Assembly: GCA_022559845.1 (NCBI GenBank)
Contig: CM040121.1
Location: 564,395,581 to 564,459,580, forward strand
Origin: Amorphophallus konjac
Lineage: Eukaryota > Streptophyta > Magnoliopsida > Alismatales > Araceae
Length of the DNA: 64,000 bases
Direction: 5' to 3'
Below are positions 47,125 through 59,519 of the stretch, one piece after another. The position numbers and the translations under genes were made by a program. Within the stretch, counting starts at the first letter, position 1, and each line of letters opens with the position of its first letter. The notes beneath the pieces were generated by a model, which did no database searches, had not been told where the DNA came from, and was given only the letters and a program-made list of their open reading frames with translations.

Positions 47125-47655
47125 GGGTGCCCGCCGCCGTTGGCGCCGATGGCGTGCCCTGGGCCACACGACTCGGTGACGGGGATGCTGGTGTTAGTGT
47201 CGTCCCCACGAGAGGTTGGAAATGCAGTCGGTGCGTGCCGACAGTCATCTTCGCGATCTCCACGTCGGAGGACATCCACATGTGTATGCCGTCGGAGTTG
47301 GGGCTTCCATATACCCGGGGCCCTATATATGCTGATGAATGATGATGAGCAGGAGCCTGACGGCTGATGTCACTGAGCTCTTCGACCATCATGAGTAAGA
47401 ACTTGCTTTGAAAGATTAGATACCCTGGATGCATGACAGTATTATTGATGAAGCTGACTGCTTATAAGGACTTCTCTCCTGAAAGTCATAGATTTGGAAA
47501 CAGCTCGCATCAGTTACCTCAAGTTAGCAACTAGATGCTTACACTGATATCAATATCATCAGGGAGAAGCAGTTTGTTGATGCTCTTGCATAGAGAGAGA
47601 GAGAGAGAGATGATGATGATGATACCATACATAGATCAGGGAAGCTTGCACCCGT
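47125..47655 (-). pseudogene. Diverged exopolygalacturonase relic B'
   Basis: Block B counterpart of 21990-22500. On the minus strand exon 3 remnants run from about 47470 to 47128: GYLIFQSKF, GSPNSDGIHMWMSSDVEIA and, after a frameshift, GDDTNTSIPVTESCGPGHAIGANGG split across frames, matching the GPGHGISIGSLG catalytic-His region. The exon 2 end is recognisable near 47641-47655. Copy A' lacks the GPGH part, so B' preserves the older state. Confidence 0.7.
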
Positions 47656-47859
47656 AAAGATTTTATACCAAGTCTTCTGAATTGGTAATTTAAAACTGAG
47701 ATTACGCCAAAATCGACCCAACTTCAACTTCAGAGAATGCTTTTATAACTTCTGTGCTGCGATTTCTTCCACGTACGTAGGTCTCCAAGTTAACTAATTA
47801 ATTTCAGTGTTTGCTGTTTTCTTCGCAACTCACGTAGTCCTCCTTTCTAGCCCCGGCCG

Positions 47860-48668
47860 CTAGCTTTTCTGGGTTGGCGCACGCATTGCTTCTGTTAAAT
47901 TGCCAGCCTCCCGACTGCAAATTCGTATACCTCTCAATTTCTTATCCCCCTGACGGGCTTCCACCAGTTCCAGAAAACTACAGTGTATCGTTTGGCAATA
48001 TGAGTCAGTTCGAAGGATGTAATTAATATTTATGTCGTCGGAGATTTTGAAAGCGTGAGGTCCCTTGCAAACATGCATGTTCAATTCACGGAGAGGCGAG
48101 TGGAGCATGTTGGAAATTAAGCCTTTGAGAAAGATCAAAGATTTCGATAACGTAAGTTATTGCTAACAATATATATATGGAGAGATGGATTGAGACCAAC
48201 CATGTACTCTATTTTTTTATGCACCATTTGCACTTCAATCTGTCTCCAATGTTGATTTCTTGAGACAGTCACTCCCGTTTCATTTAAATTGTGAAAATCA
48301 GATTTCTTAAAAATAATTTAAAAAAAAAAAACTATACATGAAAGAGTCAGATGAATTGGAGTACCCAATGCAATGATGTATTAAAAGAATAGAGTAAATG
48401 ATGTGATAAGTGTTGGAAAAATATTGTCTTCACGGATGCACGATCGAGGAATTTCTCTATCAGGCGGATCAATAGAAAGAATATGGAAATAAAGTTTAGA
48501 AAGATCAAATTCAGATCGAGTCACGATGTCGGCGGCTTGGGGGTGAAGTCGAGGTATGTTGTGGGAGTCCTCGTTCTGATGGGGGGCTTGACCCCCCATG
48601 GACTCCCCGGTGATCACCCTGACCTCGACGCTGTCGCAGGTGACGCTGGCATTGTCTTTGCTCTGCAT
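47860..48668 (-). pseudogene. Possible further PG C-terminal remnants (block B)
   Basis: VCKGPHAFKISDDININYI near 48025-48085 resembles PCKGVELDDINLQY of exon 4, and DNASVTCDSVEV near 48640 resembles DAAMTCSNVV. The order on the strand is wrong for one exon, so these are weak candidates only. Confidence 0.28.
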
Positions 48669-48776
48669 CTCCTGCTACTTGGGTTCTACCCTGCCATGGG
48701 TGAGACTATTAGGACCAGACCATTTACTAGTAGTTATTCCTATAATTTAGCAGTGTCTTGTATTCAAATATTGTAA

Positions 48777-50247
48777 CAGATGTCTTGGACAAATTTGGAT
48801 CACACTCTTTTTTGCTTCTCAAGCTACGTTGCATATCTCAAATTTCTCTTTTTTGATCTTTAGATAATGGTGTTGCAATTAGCCAATTGTGCTTTTCTTT
48901 TAGTGGATATTTGTCTCACTCCTTTTAATTTAGTAGAGTGCCTTCCTTTTAGACATCTATTTTTAACATAAACAAGTTAGATTTAGTCGGGTGATATTTT
49001 TGAACAAGATGTTCGCTTAAAATGTTCAATGTTGAAAGCTCGAGGCTAATATCAGTATTATTACATTGCTTATGTACAAAATTGTACGTACTCTCAAGTT
49101 CCATCTTGTTTTAAATCTTATACTTGATCTAGAAGAAATGACTCTACATTCAAATTGACGTGCATTCATGCACAAAACAAGATATTGAGTTGTTTTAGAT
49201 GTTATTTTCATCGATAGTCTTGTCCACCTTGAACTCCTGGATAGATTTGAGTTTATTGAATTTTTTGCTTGTTAATTAAACTTTTGTAATAAATTACAAA
49301 CTTCAAGTTACAACATATATTAAGCGAATTTTAGAAGGAAAAAAATAGTTATTATGCGTAATGGGCCCAAGTTATCTCAACCCTGCCTATGTTTAACTTT
49401 GACCCAAATCAATATGTAATTATAGTTGAAATCGAATTAAATCAAAGTAATTCGAATTAGTTTAGCTTGATTTCAAAGATGCTCGGTTTGATTTCATTCT
49501 GGATTTGATTTGATTTAAGAAAATTTCTGTTCAAATAAAATCAAATCAATTCGTGCTCAACCCTACATTTGCCTATGTCATCACGCGAAGGCTAAAGGGT
49601 GATATTTTGCTCAGATTCGGATGAATGGTCGTGAAAGGACACGTCGCACCATCCGTTCGGAAAGGAAGTACTGCGACGCGACCAAGGACCTTGGTTCGTG
49701 ATCATCTATTGGTGGCTATTGAAATCATCAAACTTCTACTTGTTGGGTCGAGTGTTGGATAGAGGGCATAGTTAAGGTTGTGGTCGCCGAACTCTCACAT
49801 CACATCTACATGATGCAATAATTTTTAATAATAAAAAATAGAGATAATCAATTTTTTTCCACCTTATAAGAACGTTTATTATGATGTCCCCCTCGTTTTT
49901 TCTCTTTTTTAATTACTTAATAGGCCTCTATCGTTAACCCAATCACCATTTGGTTACTGTAATTCCAAGTATACTCTAAGACGACGATGATAAAACTTAG
50001 AACATGCACCGTTCATTAAAATATTTTAATAAGATGAAGTGTTAAAAGAAATGCATACTTTAACACTTTGACATTAATCCAGTAAAAACATTCCAACAAG
50101 ATAGTAATGGAAGTTAAAAGTTGAGACTTCAAGTAAAGAGGAGAAAAAGCAAGTGAGACCGGATGAGAGATATTCACTTACGGCCACTTTGACAACCGAA
50201 TAGAATAGAATAGGGGCGTGTGGCCTATCCGGGGTGACCCACCTGCT
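48777..50247. other. Block B spacer, no gene
   Basis: Matches 23600-25103. No gene or repeat border is seen except the block end. Confidence 0.5.
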
Positions 50248-52080
50248 CTCTATTCTTATCCGACCCCGGTTGAATTATTTCACCTATTGCATGAGAATGA
50301 GAAAATCGACTCTAATCCCTATCCGACTATGGTTAAGTCAAAATGAACTAAACAAGAACTCACCTGACCTCGGATAAGTCATCCTGACCCAGCTTATTCT
50401 TGCCGGGATAGGTTAAGCGGATAAAGTAAACCGTAGGTAAGGTATTCCATAAAATACACTAAAATATTTTGATTGGGAGATAAGATAACTTATAACATCT
50501 TCTCGAGAATTGTGAAAAAGTTTAACCCTCTTTATTTTACCTTTTTAGTAGAACAACTTATCTCGAGATAATCAAGATAACATCTTACATATCTTAACTC
50601 AACTGGAATATCTTGTATGAGCAATCAAAACGAATAGGAGAACTTTTAGTGAGATATCTCGATTTATCCCCCAAACAAACATGGCCTTATCAAAGTGCGT
50701 CCTAGGGCCTATTTGAAATAAGAACAAGAGAGGGAAATAACTAACTGATTGTGTAGGCTCCATCTTTTTTCCTCACACACATCTGCTGCTAATCGGGGTA
50801 ATCACCCCATCCCGATTTCAATAAGGCCCTTAGAGAGAAAATAAAGTCCAAACTGGCTCTTGTGAAAAAGGTTACAGTCTCTTGGTTTGTTTGTTGAGAG
50901 ATAATTGCACTTTTTTTGGGTTTGTAGACTACATCATCTGCTTAATTAATTCATAAGAAAACATATTATAATGGCAGTCCCAAGCCCTCGTCTTATCTCC
51001 TACATCCTGCCAGCCTTTCTTATTCTTTCATTTTCACGAGAAGGCTCATTGAATTCCTACACTTATCTAAAACTGTGATGTTAATATGTCAATATATCAT
51101 TACATTAAGAGATCGACATGTGCATACGTTTAGATGTTAATTATGTTAAGTATTAGTATCCTAATATATATATTAACGTGACAATGTGACTTAACTTTAA
51201 CAAGTTAACGCGTGAGACAGGGCCTTAATGTGCTAGTATACTAAGATAATAAGTTAGCACTTAATTAGCATCGCATACATGATGTTAATACATTAAATTA
51301 GCATGTTAATAACTTAATATGTCTGCACGTTAATACCTTAATGTTAGTATACTGACGTCTTGACTATTCTAATGTATTAATGTGTTAATATGTTAAAGTT
51401 TTAACTCTTTAATGATTTTATGTTTAATTTATAAATTAATATGTTCATGACTAAACAAGTTAACATGTTAACAGTGGTCACATGAGAGATCATAAATATG
51501 GTATCATTACAATAATAAGTATCATTAACAACGAATTTTTTGCGACTGATTTACGAGAAATATGTTGTCACTACAAAAAAAATTATTATTAACAAAGAAT
51601 TATAAACAAATTAACATGTTGATAGTGGAGAGGAGGCCCGATGGCGCTAGGCTTAGAGAGGAGCTCAATTATTATGCGCAGTTCATATGAATACGATTTG
51701 ATTTGATATATAAATTATTTGTAAAATTGATTCGTTTGATAATCAATTAGGATTGAGAATTTAAAACATATATTAATGTACTAAATATTTGAACATTTTT
51801 AATATATAATTTTCATTTAATTTTATTATATATTTATATGTTTAGAATAAAATATTTATATATCTTAGACCGTGTACTCGCTAGTTTCGAATTATATTTT
51901 TTTGAGTATTCAAATCGTGAATAATAAAATTTTGAATCTCAAATGATGAATATTATTTTTTTAAAAATTTTCGTAACACATTAAACGAGATGAGTGAGTT
52001 TTAACTGACATTTTAAATTAATTAAAATTTTATATTATTTTTATAAAAAAGAAAAAATTAGCGAAAAATAAAAAGGAAAT
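50248..52080. other. AT-rich spacer upstream of the DUF3128-type exon 1
   Basis: No gene is seen. Bases 51060-51480 are dense in TTAATATGTTAA-like words. Around 51530-51600 a 'cactacaaaaaaaatt' word and nearby repeats could be a small CACTA-like remnant, but the evidence is thin. Confidence 0.4.
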
Positions 52081-52084
52081 AAAA

Positions 52085-52578
52085 ATTTTAAAAAGAGAAA
52101 AAAAACCCTCCCGTGCCCTAAACCCCCCGGACGCCCTCTTCTTCCCCATTCTCTCCCCTCTCTCCCCCGATCTCTCTCCCTCTCCCCCGATCACCCTCTC
52201 CCTCGTCTCTCCTTCTCCCTCACCTCTTCCTTCTGCCCCCCCCGTCACAGGTGCAACGACGACGCCGGCGGGACGAGGCTGTGTCCCATGCCCTAAACCG
52301 TGTCCCATGTATTGATCTTATGTTGAATTCAGCTTGATAATTTGTTCATGTTTTTGGGGATTTCAATGTACATAATCTGTTCATTTCCCCGCAGCTTTTC
52401 ATCGAACCCATCTGGAAGTTGTAGTCTGAAATCTGAACTGTGCCGTCACCGACCCAGAAAAGCCAGCTGTGTCCTCCTATAACCCCATCGCCATACGGTG
52501 GTTGCTGCCTCTGCCGCTCATCTCCAGAGTCCATCCAAAGACCACATTCCGCAGGCGCAGTGTTCCCTCCTGCCAGCA
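52085..52578 (+). promoter_or_regulatory. Promoter and 5' UTR region of the DUF3128-type gene
   Basis: AT-rich DNA gives way to a CT-rich tract (52110-52240) typical of plant transcription starts, with CCCTAAACCCCCC (telo-box-like) at about 52117. Two short CCCATG and CCTAAACCG words follow. A polypyrimidine tract with CCCCGCAG at 52387-52394 could be the acceptor of a 5' UTR intron. The start site cannot be fixed by eye. Confidence 0.4.
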
Positions 52579-52765
52579 ATGGCGGGTGGCCCAGAGCAGG
52601 AAGCCATCGCTGTCGGCACCAGTGCTGCCCCCCTGATTGGTGGCGGTGGGGGTTCCACAGAGAACACTAGGAGCAATAATGGCAGGGTGGACGGGTCGCT
52701 GCCGCAGCGACCGCCACCTCCTCTGTCGTGCACCAAATGCTTTGACACTCTGTGGTTCTGCTATT
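52579..52765 (+). CDS. DUF3128-type protein, first exon (exon 1)
   Basis: ATG at 52579 opens 62 codons plus one base: MAGGPEQEAIAVGTSAAPLI, a Gly/Asn-rich linker, LPQRPPPPLSCTKC, then FDTLWFCY and T before a GTACGT donor at 52766. The CTKCFD-LWFCY pattern is, from memory, the N-terminal part of plant DUF3128 (PF11326) proteins. It should be followed by SPVHQMQQYY. No such exon occurs downstream on the plus strand to 64000. It does occur on the minus strand at 8107-8225, in exactly the complementary splice phase. Residues 1-50 are low complexity and probably disordered. Confidence 0.8.
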
Positions 52766-53845
52766 GTACGTACTACTTACTCTGGCTCTCGTTCCCCTGG
52801 TTCCCTCTTGCTCCCTCCTCCTTGTCCTCCCTTTCGTCCTCTGTTGTCCGTCTCTCTGTGATAGCCAGTGGGTCGATCTAATCAGGAAGAGCATCTTGCT
52901 CTACGTGTCATGAACAATTTTCTACATTGATATAGAATAATAATTTTTTGTTCCTTTGAACGTGGGGTACATGAATTTGGTCCTCATCCAAGACATGTTT
53001 TTACTGTTATTTTTTTAATTTTAACGGAACAATTCAATTTCTGTTCTTCATATAAATTCTTTTAATGTTTTTGGGAAAGCAGCACACACCCATTCTGTCA
53101 TAAGTAATCTTCTTCAAATGCATAGTATACAGATATTACAAGCCATTTTCTAACATTCAGGCAAAACTTGGCAAGTTCTTTACATATCTATGTATATAAA
53201 ATTTACATATATGGTAAAATTATTGGCATGCACACATTTTTTTGTGTTCAATGAAACTTCATAGCCATTGTGCCATAACTTTGTAAAATTCATCTTCCAT
53301 AGGACATGTAATGCCGCTAATCAGATTATTGGTTCCCAGGAACACCTTCATATGCAAAAGAACTTCTGGCAAAGATGAGCTCCGAGTTCACACATAAAAG
53401 CAGGGTTCGGGTAGGTTAGGCGACAAATCCTGTGAAGAGTTAATTCATCCTATCTTTTGATCTATTCCAATTTCAGTGTAGATAGCAGACCACAAATTCT
53501 AGCCGTAAAATCCTGCATGATTTTTAAAAGGAAAATAATGATCTCGAACTATGTTTCTCGAAATCATCCTTTTTCTGTAGAATAGTGTCTTTCTGGGTGA
53601 ATACCTGAGTACACTTATTGACTCTGCTTTGATGATTTACATTTGTGCTATTGTGGATGATTGGCACTACATATGCAATAATTCCAGGCTACCCAGTTTT
53701 TTAGATGGAAAAGGGATAGGTATAGGCCTTTGTTGACCACGAAATTAAAAATAGGAAATAGTGTGAAATAGTTTAGCTGATCAAGAGGATATTCCAATCA
53801 AATTGTTCCTTTAGTTTATTAGCATGGGCACTATTAAGTTTATGC
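52766..53845 (+). other. Presumed 5' part of intron 1
   Basis: T-rich sequence with no exon-like segment; it probably belongs to intron 1 of the DUF3128-type gene. Confidence 0.4.
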
Positions 53846-54420
53846 TTTTGGGTTTATCAAACGATTTGGGTTCGTGTGCTGGACCTTTTCCCGCCAACCG
53901 CAGTCGGTGTTAGTTTACATCGGCTTAAAGTCTGAACACCTTTGAATAACTATCAAAGAAAAACCCTTAAACCTCTAACAATATCCGTTGTGACATTGTG
54001 GGTTTTATCTAAAGGACATGATCGCAGAGATCACTCATCAAAGCGACATACTCTTGTAGGAAATTTGAAGACTTTTATTCAACATATGCAATGTAAATTA
54101 CAATTGGTCTTTTCAAGACCTATACATTTGGTCCCGATCTTGTGATCGGATTTTAGGGTTTACACACAATCACAATCCGACTGTTGGATTTGCTTCTATC
54201 ACATTCCGACTGTTGGATGTGCTTTTGGTCAAGATTGGAACATTGGATTTGTTTCTGGTCCAGATATAGTCGCCTTGGATTTGTTCTTGGTCTAGATCTG
54301 ATCGTTGAATTTGAATTTGGTTAAGATCTAGCCCTTAGATTGTTCCCGACCTAGGTCTGACCGTTGGATTAAAGTTTCATCACGACTTAGCCGTTGGACG
54401 GCCATTAGATCGGAATATAG
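53846..54420 (+). repeat. LTR-like segment with 'gatctgaccgttggat' repeats
   Basis: 53846-54100 aligns with 57410-57640 (shared 'acgatttgggttcg', 'ttacatcggc/ttacattggc', 'gagatcactcat') and partly with 59885-59990. It is followed by about eight degenerate units of 30-40 bases containing GACCGTTGGAT. It is probably part of a retrotransposon LTR or leader. Confidence 0.5.
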
Positions 54421-54489
54421 TCATGATTGGCCCATTAACTTGGATTGATTCCTAATATGTCCATAAGGACTTAGGAAGATACACAAGGG

Positions 54490-55022
54490 TATATGTATAA
54501 CAAGGTTTTCAAACCCGGTACTAGTTTCGGTACCGAGCAAGGCCGGTACCGGTACTGGTACCGGCTGGTACAGTATCGGTCCCCTTCCCCCTTTATATAA
54601 GTATATATAATTATGCATTTATATATAGGTTTAAAAATTAGAGAAAATGTTTAAAAATCAGAAAAATAGAAAAACATAATAGAATGCAAAATCATGTCAT
54701 TGAACACAATAAATAATTTAACACATAGATTTCAAAGTTTAAAACTTTTTCACCATAATACATTGGATATTTGAAAACTTGAAACATAAAAATACATACT
54801 CAATAAGGGCCATATGAATATGGTGCATAATTTGAAGATCCATTTTCATTTTGGTCCCATGGTGTATATCCATAACTGAACAACCTGGTTCGTCCGGTTT
54901 TTTATTTTTTTTATTTTTCAAACTGTACCGGCCGGTACCCGTAGAAAAAAGGCATAATTGGACCAGTTGAGGCCGGTACCGGTACGTACCGGGCAATATT
55001 GAAAACCATGTTATGCAATATA
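54490..55022. mobile_element. hAT-like MITE with GGTACCGG repeats
   Basis: Inverted ends TATAACAAGGTTTTCAAACCC and, from the other side, CATAACATGGTTTTCAATATT are followed inward by repeated GGTACCGGTACCGG words on both sides. GGTTTTCAA plus GGTACCGG ends are common in plant hAT-derived MITEs, in my recollection. An 8-bp target duplication was not confirmed. Non-coding. Confidence 0.55.
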
Positions 55023-55079
55023 TTTTTTCATTTTTTCTGTTTTATCAAATACGCATGACAGGGTATATGCACAATTTTT

Positions 55080-55270
55080 GCCTTTTGCAGCAATACCCAC
55101 AAACAGGGATATGTACACAATTTTCTGTTTCTTTCTGAAATACCCACAGACAAAGATATATACACAATTTCGGCTTTTTTCTGAAACACCCATGAACAGG
55201 GGTATAACTATACACACAATTTTAGCTTTTTGCATATTTATACAATGCACATGGCAGGGATATATATGCA
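55080..55270. repeat. Tandem repeat, 'tacccacagacagggatatatacacaattt' type
   Basis: Three to four units of 55-60 bases. Frames through it encode repetitive Tyr/Ile/Phe strings and are not genes. Confidence 0.7.
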
Positions 55271-55539
55271 ATAGACCTTTTCCTTTTTTTTTTAAACACA
55301 CAAGCACAAGAACATTTGGACCTCCTTCGCCTTGCTCGATGCTCGATGCCCTCTTCTTGATGCCCCCTTAAGGCCCAAACTCTTATTTATAGGGATTGGG
55401 AGTGATATCTAGGAGAGGCTGACTCTTGCCAAGTTCTCCCAGTTAAGCCCAAATAAATGAGAGTGGGTATTAATGTGGGTTGGTCCATCAACCTCCCCTG
55501 GGTAAGCATGCCTTTTTGCACAAAACCCCTTTTTTCTCA

Positions 55540-56000
55540 AAGGAATCCAGAGGAGAGAGAGAGCACCCACGGCCCCTCTCAACTTCTCCCGGTTAAGGGA
55601 GAGAGAGAAGAGGCTCGTTGGTGGTCCCCATTGCCCTAATCAACCTCTCCTGGTTAAGGGAGAAGGAGAGAAGAGAGAGCCGTGGGGTGGGCCCCACTCT
55701 GCTTTCAACCTCTCCTGGTTAAGGGAGAGGAAATCGGGAGAGAGAGGGGGTGTTGCGGTGGGCCCCACCTCGCTCTCAACCTCTCCTGGTTAAGGGTGGA
55801 AATGGGAGACAGAGGGGAGACAGAGGAGTGAGGGAGGTGGGCACCGCTGGCCCTCTCAACCTCTTTCGGTAAAGCGGGAGAGGGGGGAGGCCGCGGGTGG
55901 GCCCCGCGAGCCTCCTCAACCTCTCCTGGTTAAGGGAGCAGGAGGAGGGTCGCGGGTGGGCCCCATCCCCTCTTCTACCTCTCATAGTTAAGCTGGAGAG
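55540..56000. repeat. Minisatellite 'caacctctcctggttaaggg'
   Basis: Seven units of 65-90 bases each combine CTCAACCTCTCCTGGTTAAGGG, a GA-rich stretch and GGTGGGCCCC. Confidence 0.85.
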
Positions 56001-56937
56001 AGGAGAGAGAGTGCGCGGTCCCCCCTCTTAACCGGTTGGCCCTGGGCAGCCTATAATAACCCTGGGTACTTTTCCCCCCTTTTTTATTTCTGCTCTTTTT
56101 CCACTGGTCAAGGCTGCAGTCCACGTGTTCTTTTGTGCATTTTGCCCTTTTTTAACATTGACGCCTTTCTGTGGGGGGATTCCGGCCTGCTAGGACCATC
56201 ATCCGGAACATCTCAAGCGACTCCCAGACACGTGGAGGACCCCGTTCCTTGCTGGAATATTGCGACAAGTGCATCATTTTTTCTGCCCGCCACTGGTTCG
56301 ATGAAATTCCGATGTGCAGAACACATTTGCATGTGTAATTCCATCTGATGGAAAGCCTTGGACGTGTACATGATCTGTACACACAATGGCGCTGGTTTTG
56401 TACCAGTTTTGTGCCATTGTTGGATCAATTTGATTTTTATTTTACTCTAATTAAAGGGAAATGTTAATGGTTCAACAGCCTCTTATTTCTTCTCACAATT
56501 TCAACTTACTGCTAAATGAAGGAATATTTTTCTTTCACTATAAATTCAAAGTGTATAATGATGTCCCGATGCAGGCATAGATAGTTGCATTATTTGCTAA
56601 ACAAGTATTTTCGTACTCCTATTCTCATTACATTCAGATTAGTGAGCAAATCTGCAATGAGTAAGTTTATATATCTACTTGTTCCCCCCACCCCCCCAAC
56701 CTGCCATAGAAATGGTTCTCATACCAGCGTATGAAGTATATGGTTTCCAATTCCCAGGTCATAGCATGTATGAATTTCTAATTCAGACAGAAACTAAACT
56801 TGGAGCTTTAGTGCTGTTTTAAAATGCTTTGGTTCATTACATCATTACATTGCAACTCAATGAACCCAAACTTAGGATCACAAACAATTACTCTCTCATC
56901 GATAATGGTCCGTACTTAATTCCTTATTGTTAGGAGT

Positions 56938-57310
56938 CTTTTGTGATCATCGTATACATGTGAAACTTAAAGGGAAGTTTTATAGAATTGTTGTGAGACT
57001 TACTTTATTATATGGTAGAAAGGAACACATTCATAAAATGTGTGTGGTAAAGATGAGGATGTTGAGATGGATGTGTGGTCAAACTAAGAAAGATAATATT
57101 AGAAATGAATATATCCGTGGGGATTTGGGTGTAGCTCCCATTGATAGTAAAATGAGGGAAAATAGGCTCATATGATTTGGGCATGCACACTGTCGCCCTA
57201 ATAGTGTCAATAAGATGTGATCAAATTCTAGTGGATGCCAGTAAAAGAACTTGTGGAAGGTCTAAATTGTGATGGCGTGATGCTATTAGAAGGGTGTTCA
57301 ACTCACGGAA
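56938..57310 (+). pseudogene. RTE-type LINE reverse transcriptase C-terminal relic
   Basis: The frame encodes RIHVKLKGKFYRIVVRLTLL, YGRKEHIHKM, then MRMLRWMCGQTKKDNIRNEY and GVAPIDSKMRENRL. This is the familiar C-terminal region of plant RTE-clade non-LTR retrotransposons (LRWMCG, GVAPIxxKMRExRLRWFGH). The expected RW is read as I and a stop (TGA at about 57170), then FGHAHCRP follows. A few residues after LLYG are deleted. It is a short dead fragment. Confidence 0.8.
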
Positions 57311-57409
57311 ATAAGTAAATAAATAAATATACATAAATATTTTTTATTTAAAGAAGAAAATGCACATTAGTGGTTATTTAGGTAGCGGGTGTATTATCAT
57401 TTCCGCGAA

Positions 57410-58370
57410 TTTAGGTTTATTAGACGATTTGGGTTCGGGTACGGGACATTTCCCCATCGACCATAGTCGATGTTTATGTACATTGGCATAAAGTCCGAAT
57501 ACCCTTGATTAACTGTCAAAGAAACGTTTTTCGACCTCCACAATATCCGCTGTGATATTGGGGGTTTTATCAAACAGATTTGATCAAAGAGATCACTCAT
57601 TAGAGATACACATTTGTAGTAGAAAACTAAATATTTTATTCTTTAGATTCATCTTTACAAAATACAAGAAATCCCGATTACATAGTCTAGTCATTTGATT
57701 TACATTTGGCTTTCATTCCTCTACTAGAACAGATCGTTGAATTTGGGTTTCATAGATATCAAACCCCTTTTTTTGGGGTATATTTGTATTTTTTGACCCC
57801 TCCTAGGTATTTATGTAGTTTCTGACCCTTTAGAGATATTTTTGTAGTTTTTGACCCTTTAGGGGTATTTTTGCTATTTTCGACCCTTCCAGGATATTTT
57901 GGCAGTATTTCAACCCTTCTGGGGTATTTTTGCAGTTTCTGACCTCTCTGGGATATTTTTGCAATTTTGGACTATTCTTGGGTTTATTTGAGGTTCTGAA
58001 CCCTTTTCTGGGTTTATATGTGATTATCCCTTGAGTAGGGTTGTAGAAAAGCTCAAGGGTATTTGTGTAGTTTGTCCAGACCAGGGATACTTTTGTAATA
58101 TCTGGATTGAACAGGAGTTTTCGTGTAATTTTTGCATGAGGAGCAAATCTCTCTTTGGTGGAGGCGCACTAGCCAAAGACTCGCGGGAGATTGCTTCTCC
58201 CCTTCTCGAGCTCTCATGGGTTGGGACTCAGCTTCATGCATCCATCGATGCAGCGTCCCTTGCGGGGGGTTTCTGTGGGGTAGAGTGCCTTGGAAGAAAA
58301 TTTTCTTGTAATCCCTCTCCAAAGAGTGGCACAAGGGGTATCACCACAAGGGATATATGCAGACCTTTTT
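57410..58370 (+). repeat. LTR-like segment with 'gggtatttttgcagtttctgaccc' repeats
   Basis: The first 230 bases repeat 53846-54100. Bases 57770-58030 are about nine units of 28-32 bases built on TTTTGCAGTTTCTGACCCTT. The frame at 58031-58375 has no recognised domain. Confidence 0.6.
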
Positions 58371-58651
58371 TGTAAAAGTTGGGGTGTTTATGGGGTTCCT
58401 GATTAGATAATCACATTATTTTCCCCTAACTATTTACAATAAGATTACTTTAACCACAACACAAGGACGTGTGTGAACTCAAGGACGGACAGTTTATAAC
58501 ATGCCTTCACTATGAGCACAAGCACAACCACAACACAAGTACAAGCACAACCCAAAGAATGGGCCTTCAGAAGCACAAGCACTCTCCTTCTCCCTTGCGC
58601 TCTTCCTGCGTTCCTGTGTGTGTTCTCCCCGTCTGGGTCTCACTAGGGGGG

Positions 58652-58660
58652 TATTTATAG
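58652..58660 (-). promoter_or_regulatory. Candidate TATA box of LTR R
   Basis: CTATAAATA on the minus strand, the counterpart of 13562-13570. Confidence 0.5.
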
Positions 58661-58674
58661 AGCCCCGTGGCGGT

Positions 58675-58990
58675 TGAAGGTGGATCCGGTTCAAACCCTT
58701 CACCGGGGGGGAGTGATCCGGTCCAACGGTGACCCGGTCCAAAACCCATGTTGGGGGAGTGACCCGGTCCAAAAACCTCATGTTGGGGAGTGACTCGGTC
58801 CAAAACCCATGTTGGGGAGTGACCCGGTCCAAAAATCCCATGTTGGGGAGTGACTCGGTCCAAATCCCCAAGTGAGGGAGTGACCCGATCCAAAACCCCA
58901 AGTTGGGGTTGGACCCGGTCCAAACCCCCCAAACGGGGGTTGGATCCGGTTCAAACCTCCCACTTGGGGGTTGGATCTGGTCCAAACCCC
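58675..58990 (-). repeat. GGACCGGGTC minisatellite in LTR R
   Basis: Inverted counterpart of 13205-13545, with one or two units fewer. Confidence 0.85.
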
Positions 58991-59519
58991 TTATGGAGGG
59001 AATGGGGGGGGCCAACCTCCATATATATATATATATTCTTTTATTTATTATTAGTTTTTTAATCACTTTTTGGCTTTAACAAATACGCCTCACGGGGCGT
59101 CTGTTAGAGCTGAAGGCGACAACGGACGGCACGTGCATCCTGCTACTTTTTATTATTATTATTCCCCTTAGTCTTGTCGACGTGACGGAGAATTTGATAA
59201 CCGGCGATGGCGTAGCCCATGCATTTTGATAGTGTGACATTTTCACCCACGAGTCTTGATGACATAGCAGGGACATTGGGGTCTTGCGGCCTCATCTTCT
59301 TTATATTGACATTGTCTTGTCATGATTCGTAGGCCTTCGTAGCTGGATTCAGAGTCACATGAGGGGAAATCTTGCCAAAGGTGCTGGTGACAGCCTGTAC
59401 CCTTTGTAACTTTCTTCGTTCTCCTGTTTCTTAATGGCATGGCAGAGAATATAGTTGGACTTATTCTTTTGTCCCATGAGTCTTAATGACATGGCGAGGA
59501 ATATAGCTGAAAGCGGGGG

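Larger units (their letters stand above)
38457..50247. repeat. Segmental duplication block B
   Basis: Collinear with block A (13887-25103). It retains a single PG gene, a full TRIM and a longer LINE segment, and has gained the 38912-41598 solo LTR. Its right end breaks at the same word 'cccacctgct' as block A. Confidence 0.85.
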
